A DNA stretch of 64,000 nucleotides from Polynucleobacter sp. 73C-SIWE (GCF_018882465.1 NZ_JACVOK010000002.1:372001-436000); one strand, 5' to 3'. Shown: positions 1-9,862, counted from the first letter of the stretch. A program made the numbers and translations. Notes: generated from the letters alone by a model not told the origin.

Positions 1-95
1 GAAGTGGCAGCCATGACATAAGCAGCGGCAGGGGGTCCAGCTGGGGGTAACTCAATCCCGAGGGATTTAAGGCGATCAAGGTAAGTATTGCTCAT
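1..95 (-). CDS. RidA/YjgF-family protein, N-terminal fragment
   Basis: The ATG is the complement of bases 93-95 and the frame stays open to the window edge, giving about 31 residues that begin MSNTYLDRLKSLGIELPP and continue with a proline/alanine-rich stretch. This start resembles RidA (YjgF/L-PSP) family proteins of Burkholderiales, which deaminate reactive enamine/imine intermediates. The catalytic core lies outside the window, so the assignment rests on the N-terminus only. It is transcribed away from the cytochrome genes. Confidence 0.6.
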   Translation of the reverse strand, partial: MSNTYLDRLKSLGIELPPAGPPAAAYVMAAT

Positions 96-272
96 GTTTT
101 TGCATCCATATTAACTAGATGATGAATCTTACTGGGAAGCGCTTTAGCCCAGTATTTTTCTGTATTTTTACGGATTTTGCTTAGCCAAATGGCCTAAACA
201 ATGGCTCTGGACGGCTCAGTCCGCTATACTCTTGCAGATTGATTTAAATCGAACTCATTAATACAGATTTCT

Positions 273-638
273 ATGAAAAAACTAACAATTCTTCCTCAAT
301 TGCTTCTTGCCTTTACTTTTGCGCTGACGGGTTTTGCTGCCCAAGCACAAGAAGTAAAAGGTAACGCTGCTGCTGGCAGTAGCAAGTCATGGCTTTGTGT
401 TGGCTGCCACTCCATTCCTGAGTATCGTGCTGACTATCCTTTGGTTTATAAGGTTCCAATGTTGGGCGGCCAAAATGCAGCCTATATCGCTAGCTCTTTA
501 GCCGCATACAAAAAGGGCGAAAGAAAGCATCCAACAATGCGCGCCATTGCAGGCAGCTTATCTGAGCAAGATATGGCTGATCTTGGCGAATACTATGCTG
601 CGCAAACAGCCAGCTCACCTAACAACCCATTGAAGTGA
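273..638 (+). CDS. Small periplasmic c-type cytochrome (c4-like half)
   Basis: A 121-residue protein with a cleavable signal peptide (hydrophobic core about residues 8-22, likely cleaved after the AQA near residue 25) and one haem-binding CVGCH motif near residues 42-46. A Met in VPMLGGQ or HPTMRAI could be the sixth haem ligand. It is a single-haem class I cytochrome that should carry electrons in the periplasm. The next gene, 13 bases on, encodes a second monohaem cytochrome of similar size. Together they look like the two halves of a dihaem cytochrome c4 made as separate proteins (inference). No clear Shine-Dalgarno precedes the ATG. Confidence 0.9.
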   Translation: MKKLTILPQLLLAFTFALTGFAAQAQEVKGNAAAGSSKSWLCVGCHSIPEYRADYPLVYKVPMLGGQNAAYIASSLAAYKKGERKHPTMRAIAGSLSEQDMADLGEYYAAQTASSPNNPLK

Positions 639-651
639 TAGAGGCACGTTT

Positions 652-996
652 ATGAAATTCGCACTAATTACAGTATTTTTGCTTTCAAGCATTGGCATTT
701 CAAATGCTGCTAGCGTAGATAAAGGTAAGGCACTTGTCGAGAAAGCCAATTGCGCCTCTTGTCATGGCGCTGGACTCAATACACCAATCTTGCCGGTTTA
801 TCCAAAACTTGCAGGTCAATACTCGGACTATCTTTACTACGCACTAAAAGCGTACAAAGTAGGTAATGGCAATCCACAATATGGCCGTAATAACGCCATC
901 ATGGGATCACAGGTTCAAGCCTTCTCTGATGCTGACATGCAGGACATTGCGGCTTACATTGCTTCTTTACCTGGAAACTTCGTTGTTAAGAAATAA
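652..996 (+). CDS. Small periplasmic c-type cytochrome
   Basis: A 114-residue protein with an N-terminal signal peptide (cleavage probably after SNA, near residue 19) and a single CASCHG haem motif near residues 34-39. The PKLAGQYSDYLYYALKAY segment is typical of cytochrome c4/c553-like domains (GQ..Y....L..Y), and the later IMGSQVQAF offers the Met ligand. It is almost certainly co-transcribed with the preceding cytochrome and followed by a bidirectional terminator. Its redox partner cannot be told from the sequence; no oxidase or dehydrogenase subunit lies next to it. Confidence 0.9.
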   Translation: MKFALITVFLLSSIGISNAASVDKGKALVEKANCASCHGAGLNTPILPVYPKLAGQYSDYLYYALKAYKVGNGNPQYGRNNAIMGSQVQAFSDADMQDIAAYIASLPGNFVVKK

Positions 997-1017
997 GCTC
1001 TAGCAGTAGCAGACAAA

Positions 1018-1052
1018 GCAAAGGCTTAGAATATTCTTCTAAGCTTTTGTTC
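1018..1052. terminator. Bidirectional intrinsic terminator
   Basis: A 12-bp stem with one G-T pair (arms 1020-1031 and 1037-1048, loop TATTC), A-rich on one side and T-rich on the other. It lies between the cytochrome pair and the convergent GntR gene, so it can stop transcription from both sides. Confidence 0.75.
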
Positions 1053-1068
1053 TTTATAGGGTTTACTT

Positions 1069-1707
1069 TTATCTGAGGGCTTCTAATCCACGGGCAAAGT
1101 GTTTTCTCATGGCCGCTTCTGCCGCTAATTCATCCCTTTTGAGAATTGCTCTGAGGATATCGCGATGCTCAACGAGTGAGGCCTGAAGTCTGCCGGTACT
1201 AGTTAATGAATCTTTGCGATGGAGCTTGAGCACTTTCCGTAAATCTGCAATCACGCCATTCATCCAACGATTTCCAGCAATTTCTTGAATAAGCTCATGA
1301 AATTTGCCATTAATCTCGAAGAATTGCTCAATATCTCGGTCTGCAGCAGCTTTTTCTAGGCGGTGGTGCAGGTGGTCTAGGAGGTTTAATTCATCCTCAG
1401 TGGCCTTAAGGGCAGATTCTTTAGCTGCCTGACACTCTAAAAGTGATAAGACCGTGAAGATTTGCTCTAAATCACCGCGATTGACTTCTGTAACGTAGGC
1501 GCCTCTGCGCATCTTGATGGTGATAAGCCCCTCAGAAGCCAATACCTTGATGGCTTCACGCATTGGTGTTCTGCTAATCCCAAATTGCTCAGCAAGAGAC
1601 TGCTCATCCAACCAGCTTCCTGGCGCTAATTGCTTGCTAAATATCTGCTCCCTTAGTCTGTCGGCTACGTCTTCATATAGGGGTCGATTAATTAGTTTTG
1701 TATTCAT
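1069..1707 (-). CDS. GntR-family transcriptional regulator (FadR/FCD type)
   Basis: From the ATG at 1707 the protein has 212 residues. The N-terminal winged helix-turn-helix covers about residues 8-75 and contains the GntR signatures [19 protein letters not shown] and RRGAYV. The C-terminal all-helical FCD ligand domain follows, with the conserved FH.LI..AGN pattern ([11 protein letters not shown]). FCD proteins usually sense small carboxylates or acyl-CoA-related ligands. It is divergent from the methylmalonyl-CoA mutase operon, so that operon is the likely target (inference). The frame extends 9 codons upstream to a TTG, but ATG 1707 fits the promoter better. A 22-bp palindrome covers this start codon, pointing to autoregulation. 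Confidence 0.9.
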   Translation of the reverse strand: MNTKLINRPLYEDVADRLREQIFSKQLAPGSWLDEQSLAEQFGISRTPMREAIKVLASEGLITIKMRRGAYVTEVNRGDLEQIFTVLSLLECQAAKESALKATEDELNLLDHLHHRLEKAAADRDIEQFFEINGKFHELIQEIAGNRWMNGVIADLRKVLKLHRKDSLTSTGRLQASLVEHRDILRAILKRDELAAEAAMRKHFARGLEALR

Positions 1708-1720
1708 AATTATGAATACA
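1699..1720. promoter_or_regulatory. Perfect 22-bp palindrome, likely GntR operator
   Basis: Each half reads TGTATTCATAA and the two halves are exact reverse complements with no spacer. The outer TGTAT...ATACA fits the GT...AC operator style of FadR/FCD regulators. The site contains the regulator's ATG (complement of 1705-1707) and its predicted transcription start, and lies about 80 bases upstream of the mutase start. Binding here could block gntR and control the divergent operon. Confidence 0.7.
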
Positions 1721-1749
1721 TGATAGCTGGACAAATTCTAAATAGTCAA
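1720..1749 (-). promoter_or_regulatory. Predicted promoter of the GntR gene
   Basis: On the minus strand TTGACT (1749-1744) is followed after 18 bases by TATCAT (1725-1720). The predicted start near 1713 is only about six bases from the ATG at 1707, so the leader would be almost absent. The palindrome 1699-1720 overlaps the start region. Confidence 0.55.
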
Positions 1750-1789
1750 GCAGAATTAGAGGAATTAGGTGCAATGCAACAAATTTACC

Positions 1790-1794
1790 AGGAG
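1790..1794 (+). promoter_or_regulatory. Ribosome binding site that fixes the mutase start at GTG 1801
   Basis: AGGAG lies six bases before GTG 1801. The ATG at 1720, which opens the same frame 27 codons earlier, has no such site and falls in the operator/promoter region. Confidence 0.8.
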
Positions 1795-1800
1795 TGTTTC

Positions 1801-3987
1801 GTGAGTTCAGAAATCAACGGTTCATCAAAAAATTCATGGCCGGCAGTTCCAGAATCGAATTTGGATGCCTGGAAAAAGTCAGCCCAGAAATCTGCACCGA
1901 ATGGTGATGTTGAGAAACTGGGTTGGAATACGCCTGACGGTATTCAATTAAAAGCGCTGTATACGTCTGCAGATACCGAAGGCTTGAACTATACAAATAC
2001 CTTTCCTGGATTTGAGCCGTTTTTGCGTGGCCCTCAAGCCACTATGTATTCAGTACGTCCTTGGACAATTCGTCAGTATGCTGGATTTTCAACCGCACAA
2101 GAATCTAATGCGTTCTATCGCAAGGCCTTAGCTGCTGGTGGTCAAGGTGTATCAGTGGCATTTGATTTGGCTACTCATCGCGGCTATGACTCAGATCACC
2201 CACGTGTGACTGGTGACGTAGGCAAGGCAGGCGTTGCCATTGATTCTGTTGAAGACATGAAGATTTTGTTTGACGGTATTCCGTTGGACAAGGTATCTGT
2301 TTCGATGACGATGAATGGCGCTGTATTGCCAGTGCTGGCAGGCTACATCGTAGCTGGTGAGGAGCAAGGGGTAAAGCAGGAGCAGCTGTCTGGAACGATT
2401 CAGAACGATATTCTGAAAGAGTTCATGGTGCGCAATACCTACATTTATCCGCCAGAGCCATCAATGCGCATCATTGGCGACATTATTGAATACACCGCCA
2501 AGCACATGCCCAAATTTAACTCGATTTCCATATCGGGTTATCACATGCAAGAAGCTGGTGCTAATCAAGTTTTAGAATTGGCATTCACATTGGCCGACGG
2601 TAAAGAGTATGTCAAAACAGCTCTTGCAAAAGGATTAGATGTCGATGGCTTTGCTGGCCGCTTGTCATTCTTTTTTGCAATTGGTATGAATTTCTATTTA
2701 GAGGTTGCTAAATTACGCGCTGCAAGATTGTTATGGTGGCGCATCATGAAGTCCTTTGAGCCAAAGAATCCAAAGTCTTTAATGTTGCGTACGCATTGCC
2801 AAACCTCAGGTTGGTCATTAACAGAGCAAGACCCTTATAACAACGTAGTGAGAACAACTGTTGAGGCAATGGCAGCCGTATTTGGCGGCACTCAATCACT
2901 CCATACAAACTCATTTGATGAGGCCATTGCCTTGCCTTCAGAGTTTTCAAGTCGGATTGCTCGCAATACCCAATTAATTCTCCAAGAAGAAACCCATATT
3001 ACTAGCGTGATTGATCCTTGGGCCGGTTCTTACATGATGGAGAACCTCACGCAAGAGATGGCGGATAAGGCCTGGGAAATCATTCAAGAGGTTGATGCTA
3101 TGGGTGGCATGACCAAGGCTGTTGAAAGTGGTTGGGCTAAATTGAAGATTGAAGCCTCTGCTGCTGAGAAGCAAGCCAAAATTGATTCTGGCGCCGACGT
3201 CATTGTTGGCGTCAATAAATACAAGCTTGAAAAAGAAGATCTTGTAGATGTTTTGATGATCGATAACGATCGTGTGCGTGATGGTCAAGTGGCGCTCTTA
3301 AAAGAAATTAGAGCAAAGCGTGATAGTAAAAAAGTACAGGCCGCATTAGAGGCATTAACCAAGGCTGCCGAGGACAACACGGGGAACTTGTTGGAGTTGG
3401 CTGTAAATGCCATACGTTTACGCGCTACGGTTGGTGAAGTATCTGATGCATTGGAGAAAGTTTACGGGCGCCATCGCGCCGATACTCAAAAGGTGACCGG
3501 TGTGTATGCAGCTGCCTATGACTCAGCCGAGGGCTGGGAAAAACTCAAAGTAGAAATTGCCGACTTCGCAAAAGATTTTGGTCGTCGCCCGCGCGTGATG
3601 ATTGCTAAACTTGGTCAAGACGGACATGATCGTGGCGCTAAGGTAGTTGCGACCGCCTATGCAGACCTCGGTTTTGATGTTGATATCGGACCTTTGTTTC
3701 AGACTCCTGAAGAGTGCGCACGCCAAGCCATTGAGAACGATGTTCATGCATTGGGCGTTTCCACTCTGGCAGCTGGCCATAAAACCTTAGTACCCGCCAT
3801 CATTGCAGAGCTAAAAAAACAAGGCTCAGATGACATCATCGTATTTGTGGGTGGCGTGATTCCAAGACAAGATTACGAGTTTCTCTATGAGGCAGGCGTG
3901 AAGGGCATCTATGGTCCAGGCACACCAATCCCAGCTTCGGCTAAGGATGTGCTTGAGCAAATTCGTAAATCAGTCAAACCCGCCTAA
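1801..3987 (+). CDS. scpA: Methylmalonyl-CoA mutase (adenosylcobalamin-dependent)
   Basis: Converts (R)-methylmalonyl-CoA to succinyl-CoA. The 728-residue product from GTG 1801 has the usual length for a single-chain or homodimeric mutase. The N-terminal substrate-binding barrel shows [41 protein letters not shown] and the [12 protein letters not shown] segment. The C-terminal B12-binding domain has the base-off DxHxxG motif (DGHDRG, about residues 607-612, His about 609) and a later GG motif in VGGVIP. It heads an operon with meaB, pccB, pccA and an epimerase-like gene. No cobalamin riboswitch is visible in the short leader. The start was chosen by the AGGAG at 1790. Confidence 0.97.
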   Translation: MSSEINGSSKNSWPAVPESNLDAWKKSAQKSAPNGDVEKLGWNTPDGIQLKALYTSADTEGLNYTNTFPGFEPFLRGPQATMYSVRPWTIRQYAGFSTAQESNAFYRKALAAGGQGVSVAFDLATHRGYDSDHPRVTGDVGKAGVAIDSVEDMKILFDGIPLDKVSVSMTMNGAVLPVLAGYIVAGEEQGVKQEQLSGTIQNDILKEFMVRNTYIYPPEPSMRIIGDIIEYTAKHMPKFNSISISGYHMQEAGANQVLELAFTLADGKEYVKTALAKGLDVDGFAGRLSFFFAIGMNFYLEVAKLRAARLLWWRIMKSFEPKNPKSLMLRTHCQTSGWSLTEQDPYNNVVRTTVEAMAAVFGGTQSLHTNSFDEAIALPSEFSSRIARNTQLILQEETHITSVIDPWAGSYMMENLTQEMADKAWEIIQEVDAMGGMTKAVESGWAKLKIEASAAEKQAKIDSGADVIVGVNKYKLEKEDLVDVLMIDNDRVRDGQVALLKEIRAKRDSKKVQAALEALTKAAEDNTGNLLELAVNAIRLRATVGEVSDALEKVYGRHRADTQKVTGVYAAAYDSAEGWEKLKVEIADFAKDFGRRPRVMIAKLGQDGHDRGAKVVATAYADLGFDVDIGPLFQTPEECARQAIENDVHALGVSTLAAGHKTLVPAIIAELKKQGSDDIIVFVGGVIPRQDYEFLYEAGVKGIYGPGTPIPASAKDVLEQIRKSVKPA

Positions 3988-4002
3988 TTAGGACTAGAGA
4001 GC

Positions 4003-5028
4003 ATGCTCGAAGCTGTTGATCAGGCTTTAGTTAATGACCTTACTGGTGCACCATCGCCCCAGCAGCGTCGTGCATTGGCTAAGATCATTACTTTGCTTGA
4101 ATCGACCCGCTTAGATCACCGTAAGCGTGCTGATGAAGTGCTCAATAGCCTTCTTCCTAAGACAGGCAAATCATTTCGTTTGGGTATTTCTGGTGTTCCA
4201 GGCGTAGGTAAATCTACGCTGATTGAAACGCTAGGTTTATACCTTATCGAAAAAGGACATCGCGTTGCGGTAATGGCAATTGATCCATCCTCCAGTTTGT
4301 CGGGCGGATCCATTTTGGGTGATAAAACCCGGATGGAGCGCCTCTCTGTTTTAGAGGGTGCCTTCATCAGACCAAGCCCATCTTCCGGAACCTTGGGGGG
4401 CGTTGCAGAAAAAACCCGTGAGGCTATGTTGGTAGCTGAGGCGGCTGGTTTTGACGTCATCATCGTTGAAACAGTTGGCGTAGGACAAAGTGAAATTGCA
4501 GTTGCGGGCATGACAGACATGTTCTTGCTATTGCAGTTACCCAATGCGGGTGATGATCTACAGGCTATCAAAAAAGGTGTAATGGAAATTGCGGATTTGA
4601 TTGCCATCAATAAGGTGGATATTGATCCAGATGCGGCAATGCGGGCGCAATTATTTATCACGAGCTCCTTACGTCTATTGGGTTTTCAGGGGAATCCAGA
4701 TCACGCTTCACATGATCAAGAGTTTTGGCATCCGACGGTGATCACATTGAGCGCTCTTGAAGGTAAAGGCGTGCCTGAACTATGGGACAAAGTAACCCAT
4801 TTTGAAAAACTACAAAGAGCAAATGGCAAATTTGAATCTCGTCGCAAACAACAGGCGGGAGCGTGGATGTGGGATCGAATCGATGCTGGGCTAAAGACTG
4901 CATTTCGTAACAATGCGGCAGTCCAGGAGTTATTGCCGACCTTAAGTGCTCAAGTAAACCAAGGAACTATGGCGGCTTCAGTGGCGGCAAGACGCTTATT
5001 AGAGTCCATGGGCCATGAATTTTTCTAA
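4003..5028 (+). CDS. meaB: MeaB-type GTPase, mutase chaperone
   Basis: A 341-residue G3E GTPase of the MeaB/ArgK/MMAA family. MeaB-type proteins load cofactor onto methylmalonyl-CoA mutase and protect it from inactivation. Visible motifs are the P-loop GVPGVGKST (about residues 63-71), the D.SS switch region (IDPSSSLSGG), ETVGVGQSE (Walker B/G3 region) and the NKVD base-recognition motif. It begins 15 bases after the mutase stop, which supports a dedicated partner role. The C-terminal helical arm used for dimer formation is present. Confidence 0.96.
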   Translation: MLEAVDQALVNDLTGAPSPQQRRALAKIITLLESTRLDHRKRADEVLNSLLPKTGKSFRLGISGVPGVGKSTLIETLGLYLIEKGHRVAVMAIDPSSSLSGGSILGDKTRMERLSVLEGAFIRPSPSSGTLGGVAEKTREAMLVAEAAGFDVIIVETVGVGQSEIAVAGMTDMFLLLQLPNAGDDLQAIKKGVMEIADLIAINKVDIDPDAAMRAQLFITSSLRLLGFQGNPDHASHDQEFWHPTVITLSALEGKGVPELWDKVTHFEKLQRANGKFESRRKQQAGAWMWDRIDAGLKTAFRNNAAVQELLPTLSAQVNQGTMAASVAARRLLESMGHEFF

Positions 5029-5038
5029 GGAGTAGTAA

Positions 5039-6571
5039 ATGAAGGAAATCATTCAACAACTGGAAGCGAAGCGCGAGCTTGCCCGATTGGGTGGTGGGCA
5101 AAAGCGTATTCAGGCTCAGCATGCCAAGGGAAAATTAACAGCCCGTGAGCGTATTGAGCTTTTGCTTGATGCTGGTACTTTCGAAGAGTGGGATATGTTC
5201 GTAGAACATCGTTGTCATGATTTCGGAATGGCTGATCAAACTGTGCCAGGTGATGGTGTAGTTACCGGTTATGGAATGATTAACGGCCGCTTAGTGTTTG
5301 TGTTCTCACAAGACTTCACTGTTTTAGGTGGATCCTTATCAGAGGCACATGCAGAGAAGATTTGCAAAATCATGGATCAAGCTCTTAAGGTTGGAGCACC
5401 TGTGATTGGCTTGAATGACTCTGGCGGTGCCCGTATTCAAGAGGGTGTTGCTTCTTTGGGCGGCTATGCAGAGATTTTCCAGCGCAACGTTACTGCTTCC
5501 GGTGTAATTCCACAGATTTCTTTAATCATGGGTCCATCCGCCGGTGGCGCTGTGTATTCGCCAGCACTGACTGATTTCATCTTCATGGTGAAAGACAGCT
5601 CATACATGTTCGTGACGGGCCCTGAAGTTGTGAAGACGGTAACGCATGAGGATGTTACTGCTGAAGAGTTAGGCGGTGCAGTAACGCATTCAACTGTTTC
5701 TGGGGTGTGTGACTTAGCATTTGATAATGATGTTGATGCGATCATGATGTTGCGTCGTTTCTTTAACTATTTACCGCTCTCGAATCGTGAAAAACCACCG
5801 CTCATTAAAGGCGCAAATCGTAATGAAGAGTTTGATTTTTCATTAGATACACTGGTTCCATCAAACCCAAATCAACCCTACGATATGAAAGAGTTGATTG
5901 AGAAGATTGTTGATGATGGCGAGTTCTTTGAACTGCAGCCTGACTATGCTAAAAATATTGTGATTGGTTTTGCCCGTATGGAAGGGCGTTCTATTGGTAT
6001 CGTAGCGAATCAACCATTGGTCTTGGCTGGCTGTTTAGATATCAAAGCATCCATTAAAGCTGCCCGATTTGTGCGTTTCTGCGACGCCTTCAATATTCCG
6101 GTTGTTACTTTGGTCGATGTTCCTGGATTTATGCCAGGCACTGCGCAAGAGTACGGCGGCATCATTAAGCACGGCGCAAAACTACTCTATGCCTATGCTG
6201 ATTGCACAGTACCCAAGGTGACCTTAATTACTCGTAAGGCTTACGGTGGTGCCTATGACGTGATGGCCTCTAAGCATTTGCGGGGAGACGTGAATTTTGC
6301 ATGGCCTTCTGCTGAGATTGCCGTGATGGGCCCCAAAGGTGCCGTTGAAATTATCTTCCGCGAAGAGAAATCTGATCCAGGAAAGATTACAGCTCGCGAA
6401 GCTGAATACAAATCAAAGTTTGCAAATCCATTCGTGGCTGGACGTCGTGGCTATATTGATGACGTCATCCTGCCTCACGAAACCCGTAAGCGCATTGCAC
6501 GCTCCTTGGCGATGTTGAAAGATAAGGACTTGAAGAATCCTGCCCGTAAACACGGCAATATTCCTCTGTAA
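5039..6571 (+). CDS. pccB: Propionyl-CoA carboxylase, carboxyltransferase (beta) subunit
   Basis: A 510-residue biotin-dependent carboxyltransferase with two crotonase-fold halves. The N-terminal half has [13 protein letters not shown] and [16 protein letters not shown]; the C-terminal half has [18 protein letters not shown] and [13 protein letters not shown], both typical of acyl-CoA carboxyltransferases. It transfers CO2 from carboxybiotin to propionyl-CoA to give (S)-methylmalonyl-CoA. Its place between meaB and the biotin subunit, in an operon with the mutase, supports propionyl-CoA over acetyl- or methylcrotonyl-CoA as substrate. AAGGAG stands just before the ATG. Confidence 0.94.
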   Translation: MKEIIQQLEAKRELARLGGGQKRIQAQHAKGKLTARERIELLLDAGTFEEWDMFVEHRCHDFGMADQTVPGDGVVTGYGMINGRLVFVFSQDFTVLGGSLSEAHAEKICKIMDQALKVGAPVIGLNDSGGARIQEGVASLGGYAEIFQRNVTASGVIPQISLIMGPSAGGAVYSPALTDFIFMVKDSSYMFVTGPEVVKTVTHEDVTAEELGGAVTHSTVSGVCDLAFDNDVDAIMMLRRFFNYLPLSNREKPPLIKGANRNEEFDFSLDTLVPSNPNQPYDMKELIEKIVDDGEFFELQPDYAKNIVIGFARMEGRSIGIVANQPLVLAGCLDIKASIKAARFVRFCDAFNIPVVTLVDVPGFMPGTAQEYGGIIKHGAKLLYAYADCTVPKVTLITRKAYGGAYDVMASKHLRGDVNFAWPSAEIAVMGPKGAVEIIFREEKSDPGKITAREAEYKSKFANPFVAGRRGYIDDVILPHETRKRIARSLAMLKDKDLKNPARKHGNIPL

Positions 6572-6586
6572 AGGCGCCGACAGATA

Positions 6587-8623
6587 ATGACTACGAAAAT
6601 GTTTAAGAAAATATTGATTGCTAACCGCGGCGAGATTGCTTGCCGTGTAATGAGTACTGCCAAGAAGATGGGTATCAAAACTGTTGCCGTCTATTCAGAG
6701 GCCGACAAAGAAGCGCGTCATGTGCAATTGGCTGATGAGGCAGTGTGCATAGGGCCTGCACCTTCGCGTGAGTCCTACCTCGAGATGGATCGCATTATCC
6801 AAGCGTGTAAAGATACCGGTGCCGAAGCAGTTCATCCGGGATATGGCTTTTTATCTGAAAACGAGCAGTTTGCTAAACGTTGCGAAGAAGAGGGTATTGT
6901 CTTTATTGGACCTAAATACCAATCCATTGCTGCCATGGGTGACAAGATTGCCTCAAAGAAACTCGCGTTGGAAGCAAAGGTTAATACGATCCCGGGTCAT
7001 AACGAGGCGATTGCCACAACTGATGAGGCGGTGAAGATTGCTCAAGGCATAGGCTACCCAGTCATGATCAAAGCATCTGCTGGTGGTGGTGGCAAAGGTC
7101 TACGCGTTGCATTTAATGACAAAGAGGCAGCTGAAGGTTTTGCTGCTTGTAAAACTGAGGCGATGAATAGCTTTGGTGATGATCGCATCTTTATAGAGAA
7201 GTTTGTTGAAGGTCCACGCCATATTGAAATTCAGGTATTGGGTGATGCTCACGGTAATGTCGTGTATCTCAATGAGCGTGATTGCTCGATTCAGCGTCGT
7301 CACCAGAAGGTGATCGAAGAGGCACCATCTCCGTTTATTGATCCTGCTACCCGCAAAGCAATGGGTGAGCAAGCAGTTGCTTTGGCTAAAGCGGTGAACT
7401 ATCAATCTGCAGGAACTGTTGAGTTTGTGGTTGGTAAAGATAAATCTTTCTACTTCCTGGAGATGAACACCCGCCTACAAGTTGAGCATCCCGTTACAGA
7501 ATCGATTACCGGTCTTGACCTGGTGGAGCAGATGATTCGTGTGGCTGCTGGTGAAAAGCTCGCATTCAAACAAGCAGATGTGAAATTAGATGGTTGGTCC
7601 ATGGAATGCCGTATCAACGCGGATGACCCATTTCGTAATTTCTTACCTTCAACTGGTCGTTTAGTGAAATATAGACCGCCTGAATCAATCAATGGTGTAC
7701 GTGTAGATACTGGCGTGTATGAGGGTGGTGAGATCCCAATGTACTACGACTCGATGATTGCTAAATTGATTGTTCATGGCAAGGATCGTGCAGAAGCAAT
7801 TGAGAAAATGCGCTCTGCTTTGAATGATTTTGTGATTCGCGGTATTCATTCTAATATTCCATTCCAGGCTGCCTTGTTGCAGCATCCGCGGTTCGTTAGT
7901 GGGGATTTCACAACTGGGTTTATTGCAGAAGAGTATCCAGAAGGCTTTAAAAAGGATTCTGTACAGCCTGCTGATCCCAAGCGCCTAGCTGCATTGGCAG
8001 CTTTCATGCGCTATCGCTATTTAGAACATATTAAAATGATTGATGGCCAGTTAGCCGGTCATGAAATGATCATTGCGAAGAAGTTTGTAGTGGTTACCGG
8101 TAAAAAATCTGGATCGATGAATGATCCAGTGGAAGTGCCCATTCGGGTTGAGTTAAAAGACGGAATTTATTCTGTTTATATCGATGAGGTGGATGGCGTA
8201 AGTCGTTATGACATCGTTAGCGATTGGCGTCCAGGACAAATTTGCCTTAATGCAACCATTAATGGCATTCATAAAATCACCGCACAAGTAGAGCGACGTG
8301 GTGTCCGTTATGTGCTCATTCTTGATGGCGCTCATTATGAATGTATGGTGCTTAGCCCATTAGGTGCAGAGCTGCAACGCCGTATGCCTGTGAAGATTCC
8401 GCCTGACACCTCTAAGTTGGTGATGTCACCAATGCCTGGCCTTTTAACAAAGATTGCTGTTAAAGCAGGTGAGGCAGTAACGGCCGGACAAAAACTCGCA
8501 TCCATCGAAGCCATGAAAATGGAAAATACCATCTCTGCCATGCAGGATGGTGTTGTAGCGGAGATATGCGCCAAAGAGGGTGATAGCTTGGCAGTTGATC
8601 AACTCATCATTCGTTTTGAATAA
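6587..8623 (+). CDS. pccA: Propionyl-CoA carboxylase, biotin carboxylase/carrier (alpha) subunit
   Basis: A 678-residue protein with an N-terminal biotin carboxylase module (KILIANRGEIACRV at the start, ATP-grasp glycine loop ASAGGGGKGLR, EMNTRLQVEHPVTE), a middle BT linker region and a C-terminal biotinyl domain with EAMKMEN, where the biotinylated Lys is near residue 644. It carboxylates biotin with bicarbonate and ATP and passes the carboxyl group to PccB. An in-frame ATG at 6599 (MFKKILIANRG) is an equally likely start. It lies 15 bases after pccB. Confidence 0.95.
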   Translation: MTTKMFKKILIANRGEIACRVMSTAKKMGIKTVAVYSEADKEARHVQLADEAVCIGPAPSRESYLEMDRIIQACKDTGAEAVHPGYGFLSENEQFAKRCEEEGIVFIGPKYQSIAAMGDKIASKKLALEAKVNTIPGHNEAIATTDEAVKIAQGIGYPVMIKASAGGGGKGLRVAFNDKEAAEGFAACKTEAMNSFGDDRIFIEKFVEGPRHIEIQVLGDAHGNVVYLNERDCSIQRRHQKVIEEAPSPFIDPATRKAMGEQAVALAKAVNYQSAGTVEFVVGKDKSFYFLEMNTRLQVEHPVTESITGLDLVEQMIRVAAGEKLAFKQADVKLDGWSMECRINADDPFRNFLPSTGRLVKYRPPESINGVRVDTGVYEGGEIPMYYDSMIAKLIVHGKDRAEAIEKMRSALNDFVIRGIHSNIPFQAALLQHPRFVSGDFTTGFIAEEYPEGFKKDSVQPADPKRLAALAAFMRYRYLEHIKMIDGQLAGHEMIIAKKFVVVTGKKSGSMNDPVEVPIRVELKDGIYSVYIDEVDGVSRYDIVSDWRPGQICLNATINGIHKITAQVERRGVRYVLILDGAHYECMVLSPLGAELQRRMPVKIPPDTSKLVMSPMPGLLTKIAVKAGEAVTAGQKLASIEAMKMENTISAMQDGVVAEICAKEGDSLAVDQLIIRFE

Positions 8624-8629
8624 GGGGCA

Positions 8630-9100
8630 ATGATGTCGGCTAAACCATTCAAGATTTTAGGCATTCAACAAATTGCCATTGGCGGTGAAAACAAAGACCG
8701 CCTCAAGAAGTTGTGGGTGGATCTGTTGGGCTTTGAATATAAAAGCACCTTCGTCTCTGAGCGTGAAAACGTCGATGAAGATATTTGTGCCATTGGCAAA
8801 GGAGCTCATGAGATTGAAGTGGACTTGATGCAACCCTTTGATATTGAAAAGAAGCCTGCAGTCCATCAAACCCCCTTAAATCACATCGGTTTATGGGTGG
8901 ATGACTTGCCTAAGGCGGTTAAATGGCTTTCTGCCAACGGTCTCCGCTTTGCGCCTGGTGGTATACGTAAAGGGGCGGCTGGATATGACATCACTTTTGT
9001 GCACCCGAAGGGAAATGATGAGTTCCCCATTAGCGGCGAAGGCGTCTTAATTGAACTGGTTCAAGCTCCCCCTGAAGTGATTGCTCAATTGGGTTCATAA
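8630..9100 (+). CDS. mce: VOC-family protein, probable methylmalonyl-CoA epimerase
   Basis: A 156-residue vicinal-oxygen-chelate protein with the expected paired beta-alpha-beta-beta-beta modules: the first begins GIQQIAIGG, the second [19 protein letters not shown], and a metal-ligand Glu is likely in LIELVQAP. In this operon it should convert (S)- to (R)-methylmalonyl-CoA, the missing step between PccAB and the mutase. That role is inferred mainly from context, since VOC proteins are diverse and the N-terminal metal His of typical epimerases is not obvious. Start codons at 8630 and 8633 are adjacent. Confidence 0.8.
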   Translation: MMSAKPFKILGIQQIAIGGENKDRLKKLWVDLLGFEYKSTFVSERENVDEDICAIGKGAHEIEVDLMQPFDIEKKPAVHQTPLNHIGLWVDDLPKAVKWLSANGLRFAPGGIRKGAAGYDITFVHPKGNDEFPISGEGVLIELVQAPPEVIAQLGS

Positions 9101-9133
9101 TTTGGCTTTTCAAGCAAATCAAAAGAGTTCGAA

Positions 9134-9862
9134 TTGACCCGCGTATTGGCCATCGACACCTCAACAGCTTGGTGTTCGGTTGCTTTATCTTTAGGTGACC
9201 AAGCACCACTACTCCGACATGAGTTGGTATCGGCTGGCGCTAGCCAACTGGTTTTGCCATGGGTGGATAGTCTTTTGCAGCAAGCTAATCTAAAGTTAAG
9301 TGATCTGGATGCAATTGCAGTAGGCATTGGTCCCGGTGCATTTACGGGCGTTAGGCTTGGAGTAGCGGCAGTACAAGGCTTGGCTATTTCTTGTGATTTG
9401 CCTGTATTGCCGGTATCTAGCTTGGATGCCATAGCAGCACAACTCGTCAAAGAAAATTCGTTTAAGAAAGCCAACCCTAAATACTTTGTCATTGCAATCG
9501 ATGCTCGGATGGATGAGATTTACTGGGCTAAATACGAGTCTTCAACAAAAATAGACGGCTTAGCAAAACGTATAGGTGATATTTATCTATCAAAACCAGA
9601 AGAGTTAGATCTCGTAGAGATTGATTTTTTAGCGGGCAGTGCTATCAATGCCTATGGCAATCGATTATTTAGCAATACAAAACTACCACTCCCTATGAAT
9701 TCTCTTGACGCAGCAATCCATGTGACGGCTATTGGCATCTTGGATTACGCTCAGAATGCTTGGGAAGAAGGTCGGCAAATCAACGTCCGCGCTCTTGAGC
9801 CACTCTATGTGCGTGACAAGGTGGCTCTGACCACCCAAGAGCGGCTAGAGGCATTTAAATAA
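9134..9862 (+). CDS. tsaB: tRNA threonylcarbamoyladenosine biosynthesis protein TsaB
   Basis: A 242-residue ASKHA-fold protein with the start LAIDTSTAWCSVAL and the signature VGIGPGAFTGVRLGVA (about residues 62-77), characteristic of TsaB/YeaZ. It forms the scaffold of the TsaB-TsaD-TsaE complex that makes t6A37 on ANN-decoding tRNAs. The start is a TTG, with GAGTTCG rather than a strong Shine-Dalgarno ahead of it. rimI follows with a one-base overlap, an arrangement common in proteobacteria. Confidence 0.95.
   Translation: MTRVLAIDTSTAWCSVALSLGDQAPLLRHELVSAGASQLVLPWVDSLLQQANLKLSDLDAIAVGIGPGAFTGVRLGVAAVQGLAISCDLPVLPVSSLDAIAAQLVKENSFKKANPKYFVIAIDARMDEIYWAKYESSTKIDGLAKRIGDIYLSKPEELDLVEIDFLAGSAINAYGNRLFSNTKLPLPMNSLDAAIHVTAIGILDYAQNAWEEGRQINVRALEPLYVRDKVALTTQERLEAFK

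Noticed and set aside
1735..1800. Possible cobalamin riboswitch upstream of the mutase
   Set aside because: The leader is too short and contains no B12-box-like sequence; control by the GntR palindrome is a better explanation.
1720..1800. N-terminal extension of the mutase from ATG 1720
   Set aside because: AGGAG at 1790 fits GTG 1801, and the extension would overlap the operator and promoter region.
4116..4661. 181-codon open frame antisense to meaB
   Set aside because: Lies fully inside meaB, has Ser/Pro-rich low-complexity content and no family resemblance; it is a shadow of the codon pattern.
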